Assembly (NCBI RefSeq): GCF_000242635.2
Contig: NC_017770.1
Location: 1 to 64,000, forward strand
Direction of reading: 5' to 3'
Origin: Solitalea canadensis DSM 3403
Lineage (GTDB): Bacteria; Bacteroidota; Bacteroidia; Sphingobacteriales; Sphingobacteriaceae
DNA length: 64,000 bases
In this document: one piece after another, positions 1 to 12,822 of the stretch
Numbering within the stretch: position 1 is the first letter of the stretch
Layout of the letters: the number at the start of each line of letters is the position of its first letter
Notes under the pieces: generated by a model
The model's input: only the letters and a program-made list of their open reading frames with translations
What the model was told of the DNA's origin: nothing
Databases searched by the model: none
Made by a program: the position numbers and the translations under genes

Positions 1-80
1 ACTTTACTTTAACTTCATATTTTAATTAACAAATAGAAAATATCAACATTCATTTCTGGGTTTTTAGTTAAAAAGCCACC

Positions 81-116
81 AAAAACAGCCTTTTTGATAT
101 CAAAAAGGCTGTTTTT
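81..116. terminator. 36-bp perfect palindrome, probable bidirectional terminator
   Basis: The two 18-base halves are exact reverse complements, giving a stem rich in A/T at its base with T-runs on both strands. This is the form of a rho-independent terminator usable in either direction. It would end a gene lying before the window and insulate dnaA. Confidence 0.75.
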
Positions 117-138
117 GTCTATTTTCAAAAAAACTTTT

Positions 139-147
139 TTATCCACA
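139..147 (+). promoter_or_regulatory. DnaA box upstream of dnaA
   Basis: The sequence ttatccaca is an exact match to the consensus DnaA box and sits about 90 bases before the dnaA start in a very A/T-rich stretch. Such boxes act in dnaA autoregulation or as part of oriC. I saw only this one perfect copy nearby, so I do not call a full origin. Confidence 0.6.
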
Positions 148-235
148 TTTTTTGTTCTATACTTGAAAAACGAAATGGGAAGTGTGCTCTGATTTCCCAG
201 TCATTCAATATCAATCTTTTATACTGTTTTACCTA

Positions 236-1669
236 ATGAATATGGATAGAACTTGTCATTCTGTGTGGGAGAACTGTCTCAAAATTATTAAGGACAACGT
301 ACCGGCCCAAAGTTTTAAAACCTGGTTCGAGCCAATAAAGGCTTTGAAATTGGATACTAACGTTCTCACCATACAAGTGCCTAGTGTTTTCTTCTACGAA
401 TGGTTAGAAGAACATTACGTTTCATTGTTACGTAAAACAATTAAACACCAGCTTGGTTCTGATGGCCGACTGGAATATAATATCGTGATGGATAAATCGT
501 CGGGATCAAAAAATCCTTATACGGTTAATTATCCGACAAACAATAATGGTGAATTAAAGAACCAACCGGTTCCAATGCCTGTAAATATTAATGAATCGAT
601 CAAAAATCCTTTTGTTATCCCAGGCTTAAAGAAATTAAATATTGACCCTCAACTTAACGCAAAATATTCATTCGATAATTTTGTTGAAGGTGAGTGCAAT
701 CGATTGGCGCGTTCAGCTGGTTTTGCAGTAGCTCAAAAACCGGGAGGAACTTCTTTTAACCCTTTATTTATATACGGTGGAGCTGGTTTAGGAAAAACAC
801 ACTTAGCACAGGCTATCGGTTCATCGGTTAAAACGATGTACCCAGATAAACTGGTGCTGTATGTGCAGGCTGAAAAATTTGGTCAACAGTTTGTTGATTC
901 ACTGAAGAATAATACAATCAATGATTTTGTTAACTTTTATCAATTGATTGATGTATTGGTTGTCGATGATGTTCAGTTTTTCTCTGGTAAAGAGAAAATG
1001 CAAGATATTTTCTTCACCATCTTTAATCACCTACATACAAGTGGTAAGCAAATTATCATGACTTGTGATAAAGCGCCTAAGGATTTAGTTGGGTTAGAAG
1101 AACGCTTACTTTCACGATTTAAATGGGGGTTATCAGCAGATTTACAAGTTCCGGATATCGAAACCCGTGTTTCAATTCTTCAAATGAAGATGAAGGCTGA
1201 CGGTATTCAACTTCCTCAGGATGTAATCGAATACGTGGCTCACAACATTGATAATAATATTCGTGAGTTAGAAGGGGCCTTGATTTCGTTATTGGCACAC
1301 TCAACATTGAACCGTAAGGAAATAGACCTTCCTTTAGCTAAGCAAATGCTTAAAAACTTTATTAAGCATTCTACCAAAGAAATTTCAATGGAGTATATTC
1401 AAAAATTTGTTTGTGAGTATTTTGAAATTCCATTGGAGATGGTGAAATCAAAAACCCGCAAGCGTGAGATTGTGCAGGCTCGTCAGATATCGATGTACCT
1501 CGCAAAAAACCACACCAAAGCGTCATTAAAAACAATCGGTCAGTTTTATGGAGGCCGTGATCACTCAACAGTTATTTATGCTTGCCAGACTGTAGAGGAT
1601 TTGATTGACACAGATAAGAAATTTAAAAACTGGGTGCAAGACATTCAGAAAAAGCTCAAAATGAGCTAA
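236..1669 (+). CDS. dnaA: Chromosomal replication initiator protein DnaA
   Basis: DnaA is the AAA+ ATPase that binds DnaA boxes and melts the replication origin. The 477-residue product has an N-terminal domain beginning with a typical Bacteroidota sequence (SVWENCL, SFKTWFEP), a Walker A GGAGLGKTH near residue 181, a Walker B VLVVDDVQFF near 240, the sensor segment IIMTCDKAP near 273, and the C-terminal DNA-binding signature GGRDHSTVIYA near 437. Length is normal. The frame is open back to 182, but the 18 extra residues are hydrophobic and unlike the family, so the ATG at 236 (or the next at 242) is preferred. No Shine-Dalgarno sequence precedes it, and a DnaA box lies upstream. Confidence 0.97.
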   Translation: MNMDRTCHSVWENCLKIIKDNVPAQSFKTWFEPIKALKLDTNVLTIQVPSVFFYEWLEEHYVSLLRKTIKHQLGSDGRLEYNIVMDKSSGSKNPYTVNYPTNNNGELKNQPVPMPVNINESIKNPFVIPGLKKLNIDPQLNAKYSFDNFVEGECNRLARSAGFAVAQKPGGTSFNPLFIYGGAGLGKTHLAQAIGSSVKTMYPDKLVLYVQAEKFGQQFVDSLKNNTINDFVNFYQLIDVLVVDDVQFFSGKEKMQDIFFTIFNHLHTSGKQIIMTCDKAPKDLVGLEERLLSRFKWGLSADLQVPDIETRVSILQMKMKADGIQLPQDVIEYVAHNIDNNIRELEGALISLLAHSTLNRKEIDLPLAKQMLKNFIKHSTKEISMEYIQKFVCEYFEIPLEMVKSKTRKREIVQARQISMYLAKNHTKASLKTIGQFYGGRDHSTVIYACQTVEDLIDTDKKFKNWVQDIQKKLKMS

Positions 1670-1702
1670 TAGCCAAAGATTATTACTTAATGAGTTTTAT
1701 AT

Positions 1703-1740
1703 GCAAAAGCCGTCCCGATGTTCGAGACGGCTTTGCTTTT
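1703..1740 (+). terminator. Rho-independent terminator of dnaA
   Basis: A stem with arms around gccgtc and gacggc (extended by matching gcaaa and tttgc) is followed by a T-rich tract, 34 bases after the dnaA stop. Confidence 0.75.
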
Positions 1741-2053
1741 AAATGCTCATTATGAAATAGCATAATCATAATAATCGGCTATAAACCAACAAGTCCATTA
1801 GAACTTGTTGAGTTCAAAATGATTACTATTTTCTAACAATCACTTTGATGATCAACTTCAATCTAACAGACTTGAAGGGAATCAAGAATAACATTTGAGT
1901 TTCTCCTTGGTTACTTGCCTCACCTACACCTCGGTTAAGCTTATGCTAATCCGGAATATTAAATTCCGTGGTGTTTTAGATATCTGATTCACATCAGATT
2001 TATAGTATAAATTTAATAAAATATTGATTATTAGTCAATTATTTTTTTGTTTT
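1741..2053. other. Non-coding gap with three short stem-loops
   Basis: This 313-base gap between convergent dnaA and the TPM gene contains no convincing gene. It has three separate inverted repeats: caacaagt/acttgttg (1787-1794 and 1803-1810), cggaat/attccg (1952-1957 and 1963-1968) and atctgat/atcagat (1982-1988 and 1993-1999). None is followed by a clear T-run. Function is unknown. Confidence 0.4.
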
Positions 2054-2842
2054 TTACCAGCTATCTCCGGCTCCACCTCCACCAAAATCTCCACCGCCAA
2101 AACCACCGAAGTCTCCTCCTCCGCCGTTAAAATCTCCCCAGTCATTGTCACTGCCTCTGTTTCCGCTATTACCAAGCATCGACATTAACATCCAGAACGG
2201 CAAGTCAGAATGACTGCCTCTGCCTGCAATATGCTGATAGCTTCTCCTGCGCAACAAAGAAAAAATAATAACAACACCAATAACCAAGAATATGATCCAG
2301 ATGCCCGAACCTTTTCCCTGTTTCTTCGATATTACATCATTAGGGCCCACGGTATATTCTCCGGAAGCCAACTTTATTAGCGCATCCGTTCCGTCATCAA
2401 TTCCTTTGAAGTAATTCCCGGCTTTAAACTCAGGTTTAACAATGGTAGAGGTAATCCGTTTGGCATAAGCATCCGGAATAGCACCCTCTAAACCATAACC
2501 AACAGCGATAAATACCTTTCGATCATTCATTGAAACAAGGAATACTACCCCGTTTCTTTTTTCTTTTTGTCCAACACCCCACTTTTGTCCTAACTTAATT
2601 GCATAATCAGAAGCTTCATAACCATTCAGAGATGGTATGATAACAACCGCGATTTGATTGGAAGTTGAGTCATTGTAAGCTTTTAGTTTTTGTTCCAGTT
2701 GCTCTTTTTGACTACCAGATAATGTATTGGTATAATCGTTCACAAGCCTTGGAGGATTAGGAGCATCCGGAATATCCTGACCTGATACTATTCCTGCAAG
2801 TAGAAGAAAGCTAAATAATAATAGAGATTTTAATTTATTCAT
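2054..2842 (-). CDS. TPM-domain membrane protein (YgcG-like), Gly-rich C-terminus
   Basis: The 262-residue product starts with a signal peptide (MNKLKSLLLFSFLLLAG, cleavage near SGQ). A TPM fold (Psb32/YgcG type) covers about residues 30-170, followed by a transmembrane helix (GIWIIFLVIGVVIIFSLL) and a tail of GGGGDFGGFGGG-type repeats ending GDSW. TPM proteins are thought to act in membrane or photosystem/protein-complex maintenance; the bacterial role is not established. The frame is open upstream to 3073, but that extension overlaps the preceding gene and is not signal-like, so the ATG at 2842 is chosen. It overlaps the upstream gene by 8 bases, indicating translational coupling in a lemA-TPM-TPM operon. 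Confidence 0.85.
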   Translation of the reverse strand: MNKLKSLLLFSFLLLAGIVSGQDIPDAPNPPRLVNDYTNTLSGSQKEQLEQKLKAYNDSTSNQIAVVIIPSLNGYEASDYAIKLGQKWGVGQKEKRNGVVFLVSMNDRKVFIAVGYGLEGAIPDAYAKRITSTIVKPEFKAGNYFKGIDDGTDALIKLASGEYTVGPNDVISKKQGKGSGIWIIFLVIGVVIIFSLLRRRSYQHIAGRGSHSDLPFWMLMSMLGNSGNRGSDNDWGDFNGGGGDFGGFGGGDFGGGGAGDSW

Positions 2843-3266
2843 TGCCGAAATAGATATCATCAGAAAGTTCATTGTTGTCTTTATCTGTTGGCGGGAAAAA
2901 CTTTGCCAAAGCTTCACCTGCTTTGTTAATACCTTCAATAAGGCCTTGTGTAAGATGCCCTGATTTAAAATGCTGTAGCATGATATTTTTTGTTTCATGC
3001 CAAAAGCCATCTCCAACACGTGCATTAATTCCTGCATCGCCAATGATGGCAAACTTATGGTCTTCTGTTGCAATGTAGATCAGGACACCGTTTCGCTGAC
3101 TGGTTTTGTGCATTTCAAGATGCTTAAAGTAGTAAGCTGCACGATCCAATACTTCTCCGGCACAATATTTTTCAGCACAAACGCGAATCTCTCCCGAAGT
3201 GATCGATTCAGCCCGTTTGATAGCTTCTTTTATAAGTTTTCGGTTATCTTCTTCTAGTAGAGGCAT
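2835..3266 (-). CDS. TPM-domain protein, short cytosolic-type
   Basis: A 143-residue protein without signal peptide or membrane helix. It has the TPM-domain pattern: ITSGEIRVCAE, RNGVLIYIATEDHKFAIIGDAGIN and a C-terminal helical part. It lies between lemA and a longer membrane-bound TPM gene, a gene order common in Bacteroidota. The role is unknown but presumably shared with the neighbouring LemA and TPM proteins at the cell envelope. Confidence 0.85.
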   Translation of the reverse strand: MPLLEEDNRKLIKEAIKRAESITSGEIRVCAEKYCAGEVLDRAAYYFKHLEMHKTSQRNGVLIYIATEDHKFAIIGDAGINARVGDGFWHETKNIMLQHFKSGHLTQGLIEGINKAGEALAKFFPPTDKDNNELSDDIYFGNE

Positions 3267-3334
3267 GTGAAAGGAATTTGGGAAATAAAAATTTGAGGAT
3301 TTGCATAAGACAAATCCTCAAATTATAAATTAAC

Positions 3335-3919
3335 TTAAAACTGTACAGTTGGTGCTTTTTCGCTGCCTGGAGTTGCTTGGAAGTAAGATTTTTCAGTAAA
3401 CCCGAATATTCCGGCGAAAATGATGCTTGGAAAACTTTTTATTTGTTTATTATAGTTTCCTGTTACTTCATTGAACTTATTACGTTCAACGGCAATTCGG
3501 TTTTCGGTTCCTTCAAGCTGTGCCTGTAATTCCAAAAAGTTTTGATTGGCTTTCAGGTCCGGATATTTCTCTACTACAACCATCAAACGGCTTAAAGCAG
3601 AACTTAATCCATCCTGTGCCTGTTGAAACTTCTGAAATGTTTCAGGCGTCAACTTACTTGCATCAACATTTACAGCAGTTGCTTTTGAACGAGCTTCAAT
3701 AACTTGGGTTAAAGTTTCTTTTTCAAAATTTGCATAACCCTTAACAGTGTTAACCAAGTTTGGAATCAGATCTGATCGACGTTGATAAACGTTTTCTACC
3801 TGTCCCCATTGTTGTTTAACATCTTGGTCAAGTGTAACCATTTTATTGTAACCGTTACATCCGCCCACTACAAAAATGATCACTAAAATGGCGATAACGC
3901 CTAAGACGATTTTTTTCAT
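3335..3919 (-). CDS. lemA: LemA family protein
   Basis: A 194-residue protein with an N-terminal hydrophobic segment ending GGC, which may be a lipobox, followed by the helical LemA core (QQWGQVENVYQRRSDLIPNL, NTVKGYA, ARSKA, YNKQIKSFPS). LemA proteins are membrane-anchored helical bundles of uncertain function. The frame is open upstream to 3964, but the ATG at 3919 (MKKIVLGVIAIL) gives the normal signal/anchor, so it is used. First gene of the lemA-TPM-TPM operon; divergent from the FAD dehydrogenase at 4030. Confidence 0.92.
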   Translation of the reverse strand: MKKIVLGVIAILVIIFVVGGCNGYNKMVTLDQDVKQQWGQVENVYQRRSDLIPNLVNTVKGYANFEKETLTQVIEARSKATAVNVDASKLTPETFQKFQQAQDGLSSALSRLMVVVEKYPDLKANQNFLELQAQLEGTENRIAVERNKFNEVTGNYNKQIKSFPSIIFAGIFGFTEKSYFQATPGSEKAPTVQF

Positions 3920-4029
3920 AAGAAATAGTAAAATTTTCCAATCAAATCTACAAAATTTATGCAAGGACGGTAATGCTGCTTAATTCTTTTAATTTTGTCC
4001 TGATTTCAGAATAACTATCTGACAAAACA

Positions 4030-5574
4030 ATGATAAAAGAATTAGAACTGACAATTCTGCCGGATTTTATTGAGAACAATGAAAAGATCCGAACGCAGAT
4101 CGCTGATGAATTAAGAATTTCTTCTAAAAGAATTTCGGGATTTGTAATCGAAAAACGATCGATTGATGCCCGATCGAAAATAACTGTATACCGTGTTAAG
4201 CTACATTGTTATATAGATGAGCCCACTCCTGCTCCTTTAGTTTACAACCACAATTATAAAAATATACAGGATGCTAAACCAGTAATTATTGTAGGAGCTG
4301 GTCCGGCAGGACTATTTGCTGCCCTTCGTTTAATTGAGTTGGGTTTAAAGCCAATTGTAATCGAACGTGGTAAAGATGTAAAAGCTCGTCGAAGGGATTT
4401 AGCAGCAATTAATAAAGAAGGGATAATTAATGCAGAAAGTAATTATTGTTTTGGAGAGGGTGGTGCCGGAACCTATTCTGATGGTAAGTTATATACACGT
4501 TCCACAAAAAGAGGAGATGTAAATAAAGTATTGGAGACTTTCGTGTCTCATGGAGCCTCTGATGATATCTTGGTAGATGCCCGTCCGCATATTGGTACGA
4601 ATAAACTGCCTCATATTATTACCGCAATGCGCGAAAGTATATTAAATGCAGGAGGTGAAATACATTTTGATACTAAATTACTTGATATAGATATTGAATT
4701 TAATAAGGTATCTGGCATAACGACTAACAAAGGGAATTTCAAGGGTGATAATATCATATTGGCAACAGGGCATTCTGCTCGTGATATTTTTTACCTGCTT
4801 CATGAAAAGAACATCTTAATAGAAGCCAAACCTTTTGCATTAGGCGTTCGGATTGAGCATCCACAATCATTAATTGATAAAGCCCAATATCGATGTGACA
4901 TTAGGCACGAAAATCTACCACCTGCTTATTATAGTTTGGTAGAACAGGTGAATGGCAGAGGTGCTTTCTCATTTTGTATGTGTCCAGGTGGAATTATAGC
5001 GCCATGTGCCACCGATCAAAATGAAATAGTTGTTAATGGTTGGTCTCCATCTAAACGTAATAATCCATATGCAAACTCTGGTACTGTGGTGCAAGTAAAT
5101 CTAAGTGACATTAACAATGTCGAAAACGATCCTTTGGCCGCGTTACGTTTTCAGCAGGAAATAGAACAAAAAGCTTTTGGTGCAGGAGGAGGTTTCTTAA
5201 AAGCGCCTGCTCAACGTATGGTTGATTTTGTTAATAAAAAAATCTCTAAGGATTTACCTGAATGTTCCTATCTTCCAGGAATTGTAAGTTCAGATCTTTA
5301 TAGTGTATTACCTGATTTTGTAGCTCAAAGTCTGAAAAATGCTTTACCGCTCTTTGATAAGAAAATGCGTGGCTATTTTACGAATGAAGCAGTGTTGGTA
5401 GGTGTCGAATCTCGCACGTCCTCACCCGTTCGTATACCCAGAGATAAGATCTCATTGGAGCATCCGCAAATAAAAGGTTTATATCCTTGTGCCGAAGGTG
5501 CTGGCTATGCTGGAGGTATAGTTTCTGCGGCGATAGACGGTATAAAATGTGCCGAAGCGATTGCAAGTCAATAG
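4030..5574 (+). CDS. FAD-dependent dehydrogenase (COG2509 type)
   Basis: A 514-residue flavoprotein. The N-terminal 80 residues form the small domain typical of this group. The dinucleotide-binding motif VGAGPAGLFAALR follows near residue 88, and FAD-contacting segments include CFGEGGAGTYSDGKL and, close to the end, GLYPCAEGAGYAGGIVSAA. The family is annotated as uncharacterised FAD-dependent dehydrogenases and the substrate is not known. Length is normal for the family. It stands divergent from lemA; the next gene begins about 50 bases downstream. Confidence 0.9.
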   Translation: MIKELELTILPDFIENNEKIRTQIADELRISSKRISGFVIEKRSIDARSKITVYRVKLHCYIDEPTPAPLVYNHNYKNIQDAKPVIIVGAGPAGLFAALRLIELGLKPIVIERGKDVKARRRDLAAINKEGIINAESNYCFGEGGAGTYSDGKLYTRSTKRGDVNKVLETFVSHGASDDILVDARPHIGTNKLPHIITAMRESILNAGGEIHFDTKLLDIDIEFNKVSGITTNKGNFKGDNIILATGHSARDIFYLLHEKNILIEAKPFALGVRIEHPQSLIDKAQYRCDIRHENLPPAYYSLVEQVNGRGAFSFCMCPGGIIAPCATDQNEIVVNGWSPSKRNNPYANSGTVVQVNLSDINNVENDPLAALRFQQEIEQKAFGAGGGFLKAPAQRMVDFVNKKISKDLPECSYLPGIVSSDLYSVLPDFVAQSLKNALPLFDKKMRGYFTNEAVLVGVESRTSSPVRIPRDKISLEHPQIKGLYPCAEGAGYAGGIVSAAIDGIKCAEAIASQ

Positions 5575-5633
5575 ATTGGTGTGAAGAAGAAAACATCTTT
5601 AGCAGTAATTCGTTATCTTTAAAAATGATAGCT

Positions 5634-6122
5634 ATGGAAAAACAAGTTAAATTGATAATTGCTTTACGCCAGGCTGCAGAAGAAATTAAATCCAACACTA
5701 AATATGAGTGGGGGCACATGGGAAGCTGCAACTGCGGGTTCCTGGCTCAAAAGCTTACAGGACTTAGCAGGGCTGAAATTCATAAAAATGCTATGGATAA
5801 GGTTGGCGACTGGACTGAACAATTGAATGACTATTGCCCGAATTCCGGTTATCCAATGGATAATTTGATTTTTGATTTATTGCAATATGGTCTTTCTATT
5901 GAAGAGTTGGCCTCACTAGAGCGTTTATCTGACCAACACGTAGTTGCAAGGGTTGACAAAAAGCATAAGCCATTGCGTTTTAATGTAGCTAGTGATGTAT
6001 TTATATATATGAATGCTTGGGCTACACTGTTAGAAGAGGAATTCACAAAATCAGTAACGATCAACAGCCTCAAATCAATTTCGGAAATTAATACTCAACC
6101 ACTAGCCTACATTGCTAAATAA
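5634..6122 (+). CDS. Conserved hypothetical protein
   Basis: A 162-residue soluble protein without signal peptide or membrane segment. It begins MEKQVKLIIALRQAAEEI, contains two Cys in GSCNCGFLAQ and another in DYCPNSG, and is largely helical. I do not recognise a family with known function. The frame is open back to 5487 inside the previous gene, but that part is Cys/Arg-rich shadow sequence. The ATG at 5625 is an alternative start. The stop TAA at 6120-6122 directly abuts the ATG of the DinB-like gene, so the two are probably co-transcribed. Confidence 0.75.
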   Translation: MEKQVKLIIALRQAAEEIKSNTKYEWGHMGSCNCGFLAQKLTGLSRAEIHKNAMDKVGDWTEQLNDYCPNSGYPMDNLIFDLLQYGLSIEELASLERLSDQHVVARVDKKHKPLRFNVASDVFIYMNAWATLLEEEFTKSVTINSLKSISEINTQPLAYIAK

Positions 6123-6602
6123 ATGTTTAGAAAGCAGACATTAATTGAAGAGTTAAATGCAGCTATAAGTGGAGATCCCTGGCACGGGTCTTCTCTTTAC
6201 GATTTATTAAATAATATTACCTGGCAATCTGCAATTGCCCATCCCATTAAAAATGCTCATTCGATTGCTGAATTGGTTTTGCATATCATTGCATGGACAG
6301 AAGAGGTGACAAGTCGATTAAATGGTACTCCTCCCGGAATGCCACAAAGAGGAGACTGGCCCGACCCAGATGTTCAGGATGAAACAAATTGGCAGTTTAT
6401 AATGGAACAATTGTTTAATGCGAATGAGGCTCTTGTTCAAAAACTGGAAACTATTCCTGAATCTTTTTTGTTAAATACGATAGGTTCCGATAGAGATGCT
6501 CCATTGGGAACAGGTATAACTTATGAAGCGATGCTTCATGGATTAGCCCAACACCATGCTTATCATGGCGGGCAGATTGCTCTTCTTTCAAAATTCTTTT
6601 AA
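6123..6602 (+). CDS. DinB family protein
   Basis: A 159-residue four-helix-bundle protein of the DinB/YfiT superfamily. Candidate metal ligands are a His in ELVLHIIAW near residue 52 and the HH..H group in LAQHHAYHGGQI near residue 142-146, the usual three-His pattern. Members include metal-dependent thiol (bacillithiol, mycothiol) transferases, but the substrate cannot be inferred here. It starts immediately after the stop of the preceding gene and is followed 6 bases later by a CoA-binding protein gene, suggesting one operon. Confidence 0.88.
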   Translation: MFRKQTLIEELNAAISGDPWHGSSLYDLLNNITWQSAIAHPIKNAHSIAELVLHIIAWTEEVTSRLNGTPPGMPQRGDWPDPDVQDETNWQFIMEQLFNANEALVQKLETIPESFLLNTIGSDRDAPLGTGITYEAMLHGLAQHHAYHGGQIALLSKFF

Positions 6603-6608
6603 TAATAT

Positions 6609-6974
6609 ATGTCCTCAAAAAAAACGTTAGTTATAGGAGCTTCTCCTAATCCCGAAAGATATTCGTTTAAAGCAATTACTAGATTGGTACAGCACAATCA
6701 TCCAGTTGTGGCAGTAGGCTTACGTGAAGGTGTTGTTGCTGGAATAAGTATTGAACCTCTCGGCGAAGTGTATTCAGATATTGATACAATCAGTTTATAT
6801 GTAGGTCCTGCTCATCAATCCGTATATTATGACTATATATTAAGCACTCACCCCAGACGCTTAATATTTAACCCAGGAACAGAAAACCCGGAATTACAAC
6901 ATTTATTAGAGCAAGCCGGTATCGAATACGAAGAAGCCTGCACCTTGGTATTACTTTCTATAGGGCAATTCTAA
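6609..6974 (+). CDS. CoA-binding protein (YccU-like)
   Basis: A 121-residue single Rossmann-fold protein of the CoA_binding_2 family. The N-terminal nucleotide-binding loop is VIGASPNPERYS, followed by HPVVAVG and later PGTENPELQHLLEQAGIEY, the normal order. The family resembles the CoA-binding domain of succinyl-CoA synthetase; its cellular role is not defined. It is the last gene of a three-gene run before the first rRNA operon. Confidence 0.88.
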   Translation: MSSKKTLVIGASPNPERYSFKAITRLVQHNHPVVAVGLREGVVAGISIEPLGEVYSDIDTISLYVGPAHQSVYYDYILSTHPRRLIFNPGTENPELQHLLEQAGIEYEEACTLVLLSIGQF

Positions 6975-7128
6975 GTATTAATAGAACATCATGCTCCTTT
7001 CAGCACTAATTCGCCTCATTCGCGGCCCTTCACCTCAAGGATCAGGGCTGTGGAATCGGTGGGATTAAACTTTTTAGTACAGTTTATCAGGCAGTTAGTA
7101 AAAGGTGGTAAAAATAGTTTAGAAATAG

Positions 7129-7159
7129 TTTGGCGGGCGGATGAATTTTTCTACTTTTG
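7129..7159 (+). promoter_or_regulatory. rRNA promoter P1, copy 1
   Basis: Bacteroidota sigma-A type promoter: TTG at 7130-7132, 19-base spacer, TACTTTTG at 7152-7159 (consensus TAnnTTTG). Start of transcription expected near 7166. Confidence 0.7.
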
Positions 7160-7275
7160 CACTCCCGAAACGGATGGTACGGGGCAAGGTTGAAAGGGTG
7201 TAAGGGGCGGAAGTTTCGCAAGAAACGGAGCCTGGACAAAGGGAAAGAGAGGGAGGAAAAAAAGTTAAAAAACTT

Positions 7276-7306
7276 TTTGGAGAAGTGAAAAAGAGTGTTA
7301 CCTTTG
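7276..7306 (+). promoter_or_regulatory. rRNA promoter P2, copy 1
   Basis: TTG at 7277-7279 in a T-run, 19-base spacer, TACCTTTG at 7299-7306, a full match to the Bacteroidota -33/-7 consensus. Confidence 0.75.
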
Positions 7307-7387
7307 CAGCCCGCTAGAGAGGGAGAGAAAACATTGAAAAGAGGGTAAAGGAGCTTGAAAAGGCAAAAAAAATAAAAAAAATATTTT

Positions 7388-7417
7388 TTTGAAAATTAAA
7401 AAAGATGTTTACCTTTG
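7388..7417 (+). promoter_or_regulatory. rRNA promoter P3, copy 1
   Basis: TTG at 7389-7391 after a T-run, 18-base spacer, TACCTTTG at 7410-7417 followed by caacccc. It resembles P2 (both end TACCTTTGCA), suggesting that one arose from the other. Confidence 0.72.
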
Positions 7418-7547
7418 CAACCCCAAACAGACGGAAGGTCGGTTTGAAAACTGAAAAAAAGAAAGCGGGATAAAAGGAAAAGGTCGCAAGACTGGACAGG
7501 TTCGACTCCTGGGATATCCACGAAAGTTAACCAAAAGTGTTAACAAC

Positions 7548-7558
7548 AAGTTCTTTGA
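7548..7558 (+). promoter_or_regulatory. boxA-like antitermination element before 16S
   Basis: The sequence aagttctttga occurs here and again before the 23S gene (9558-9568). Position and sequence resemble rrn boxA elements that load the Nus antitermination complex. The assignment rests on this repeated placement. Confidence 0.5.
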
Positions 7559-7562
7559 AGAG

Positions 7563-7626
7563 ATGAGAAATAGCGCAGCGCGAGCAGGTAGCAATACCTG
7601 GTCAAGCTAAGAATAACTGTCAATCC
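7563..7626 (+). other. 5' arm of pre-16S processing stem
   Basis: Segments here pair with sequence just after 16S: atgaga (7563-7568) with tctcat (9266-9271), tagcgcagc (7571-7579) with gctgcgcta (9251-9259), and taactg..atcc (from about 7614) with ggat..cagtta (9228-9239). The duplex encloses 16S and is the expected RNase III-type processing stem. Confidence 0.65.
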
Positions 7627-7699
7627 AAGAGACAATCCCGAAATTAAAAATCGGGACCTTTTCCGTAGCGATACGGAAATAGGAACAAACTTAAAGTAT

Positions 7700-9221
<1,522 letters not shown>

Positions 9222-9359
9222 AGAGAAGGATAGCAGTTAAAAAAATAGCTGCTGCGCTATGAAAATCTCATTTCAAAAATAATCACAAGAGAAAAACCCA
9301 AGTACCGGTAGGAAGGGTAGATTGATCAGCAAAGCCTACTGCCTACAGGAACAAGAAAG

Positions 9360-9434
9360 AGTCCCGTAGCTCAGTTTGGTTAGAGCACTACACTGATAAT
9401 GTAGGGGTCAGCAGTTCAAGTCTGCTCGGGACTA
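9360..9434 (+). tRNA. tRNA-Ile (GAT), copy 1
   Basis: Full cloverleaf of 75 bases with 7-bp acceptor stem (AGTCCCG with CGGGACT), D-arm GCTC/GAGC, anticodon loop CTGATAA giving GAT, and T-arm AGCAG-TTCAAGT-CTGCT. The CCA end is not encoded. It lies in the 16S-23S spacer. Confidence 0.96.
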
Positions 9435-9446
9435 CAAAACGATCTT

Positions 9447-9523
9447 GGGGAATTAGCTCAGCTGGCTAGAGCACCTGCCTTGCACGCAGGGGGTCAACGG
9501 TTCGAATCCGTTATTCTCCACCA
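9447..9523 (+). tRNA. tRNA-Ala (TGC), copy 1
   Basis: Cloverleaf with acceptor GGGGAAT paired to ATTCTCC, anticodon loop containing TGC, and T-loop TTCGAAT. Unlike the neighbouring tRNA-Ile, the terminal CCA is encoded (9521-9523). Standard partner of tRNA-Ile in the rRNA spacer. Confidence 0.96.
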
Positions 9524-9557
9524 AGACCGTCATTCAAAGGAATGACAAACGGTCAAG

Positions 9558-9568
9558 AAGTTCTTTGA
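9558..9568 (+). promoter_or_regulatory. boxA-like element before 23S
   Basis: The same aagttctttga as in the 16S leader, placed between tRNA-Ala and 23S, where spacer boxA elements normally occur. Confidence 0.5.
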
Positions 9569-9605
9569 CATATTGAAAGAAGTTACCTGTAAGAAGGTAA
9601 ACGAG
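9569..9605 (+). other. 5' arm of pre-23S processing stem
   Basis: catatt-gaaagaagttac (9569-9586) pairs with the segment 12559-12579 after 23S, and gtaaacgag (9597-9605) pairs with ctcgtttac (12539-12547). This is the flanking duplex that encloses 23S for processing. Confidence 0.65.
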
Positions 9606-9656
9606 CAACAGATAGAATTAATTCTATAATGTAAGCATAAGACGCAAGTCTTAGTA

Positions 9657-12529
<2,873 letters not shown>

Positions 12530-12602
12530 AAAGAAAGCCTCGTTTACTTTCTGCGGTAGTAACTTCTTTCAAAAATATGTCTAAAAGAGATTCAAAAGAT
12601 AT

Positions 12603-12714
<112 letters not shown>

Positions 12715-12720
12715 TTTATA

Positions 12721-12755
12721 CAAGCCCGTTGGTGAATAACCAATGGGCTTTGTTT
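12721..12755 (+). terminator. rRNA operon terminator, copy 1
   Basis: aagcccgttgg pairs with ccaatgggctt (one G-U pair) and is followed by tgtttgttt, 10 bases after 5S. Confidence 0.8.
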
Positions 12756-12822
12756 GTTTACAGCCCAACCAATTGGTAGTAAACTACACGGTGGATCGGT
12801 TCCCTTTGGGTAGTTATTGGTT

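Noticed and set aside
182-235. N-terminal extension of DnaA from 182
   Set aside because: The extra 18 residues are hydrophobic and unlike the conserved family start, which begins near the ATG at 236/242.
1-235. Full replication origin upstream of dnaA
   Set aside because: Only one perfect DnaA box is seen and no box cluster, so position of oriC is left open.
5378-5731. Minus-strand open frame of 117 residues
   Set aside because: Overlaps the conserved C-terminus of the FAD dehydrogenase and the start of the next gene; no recognisable protein features.
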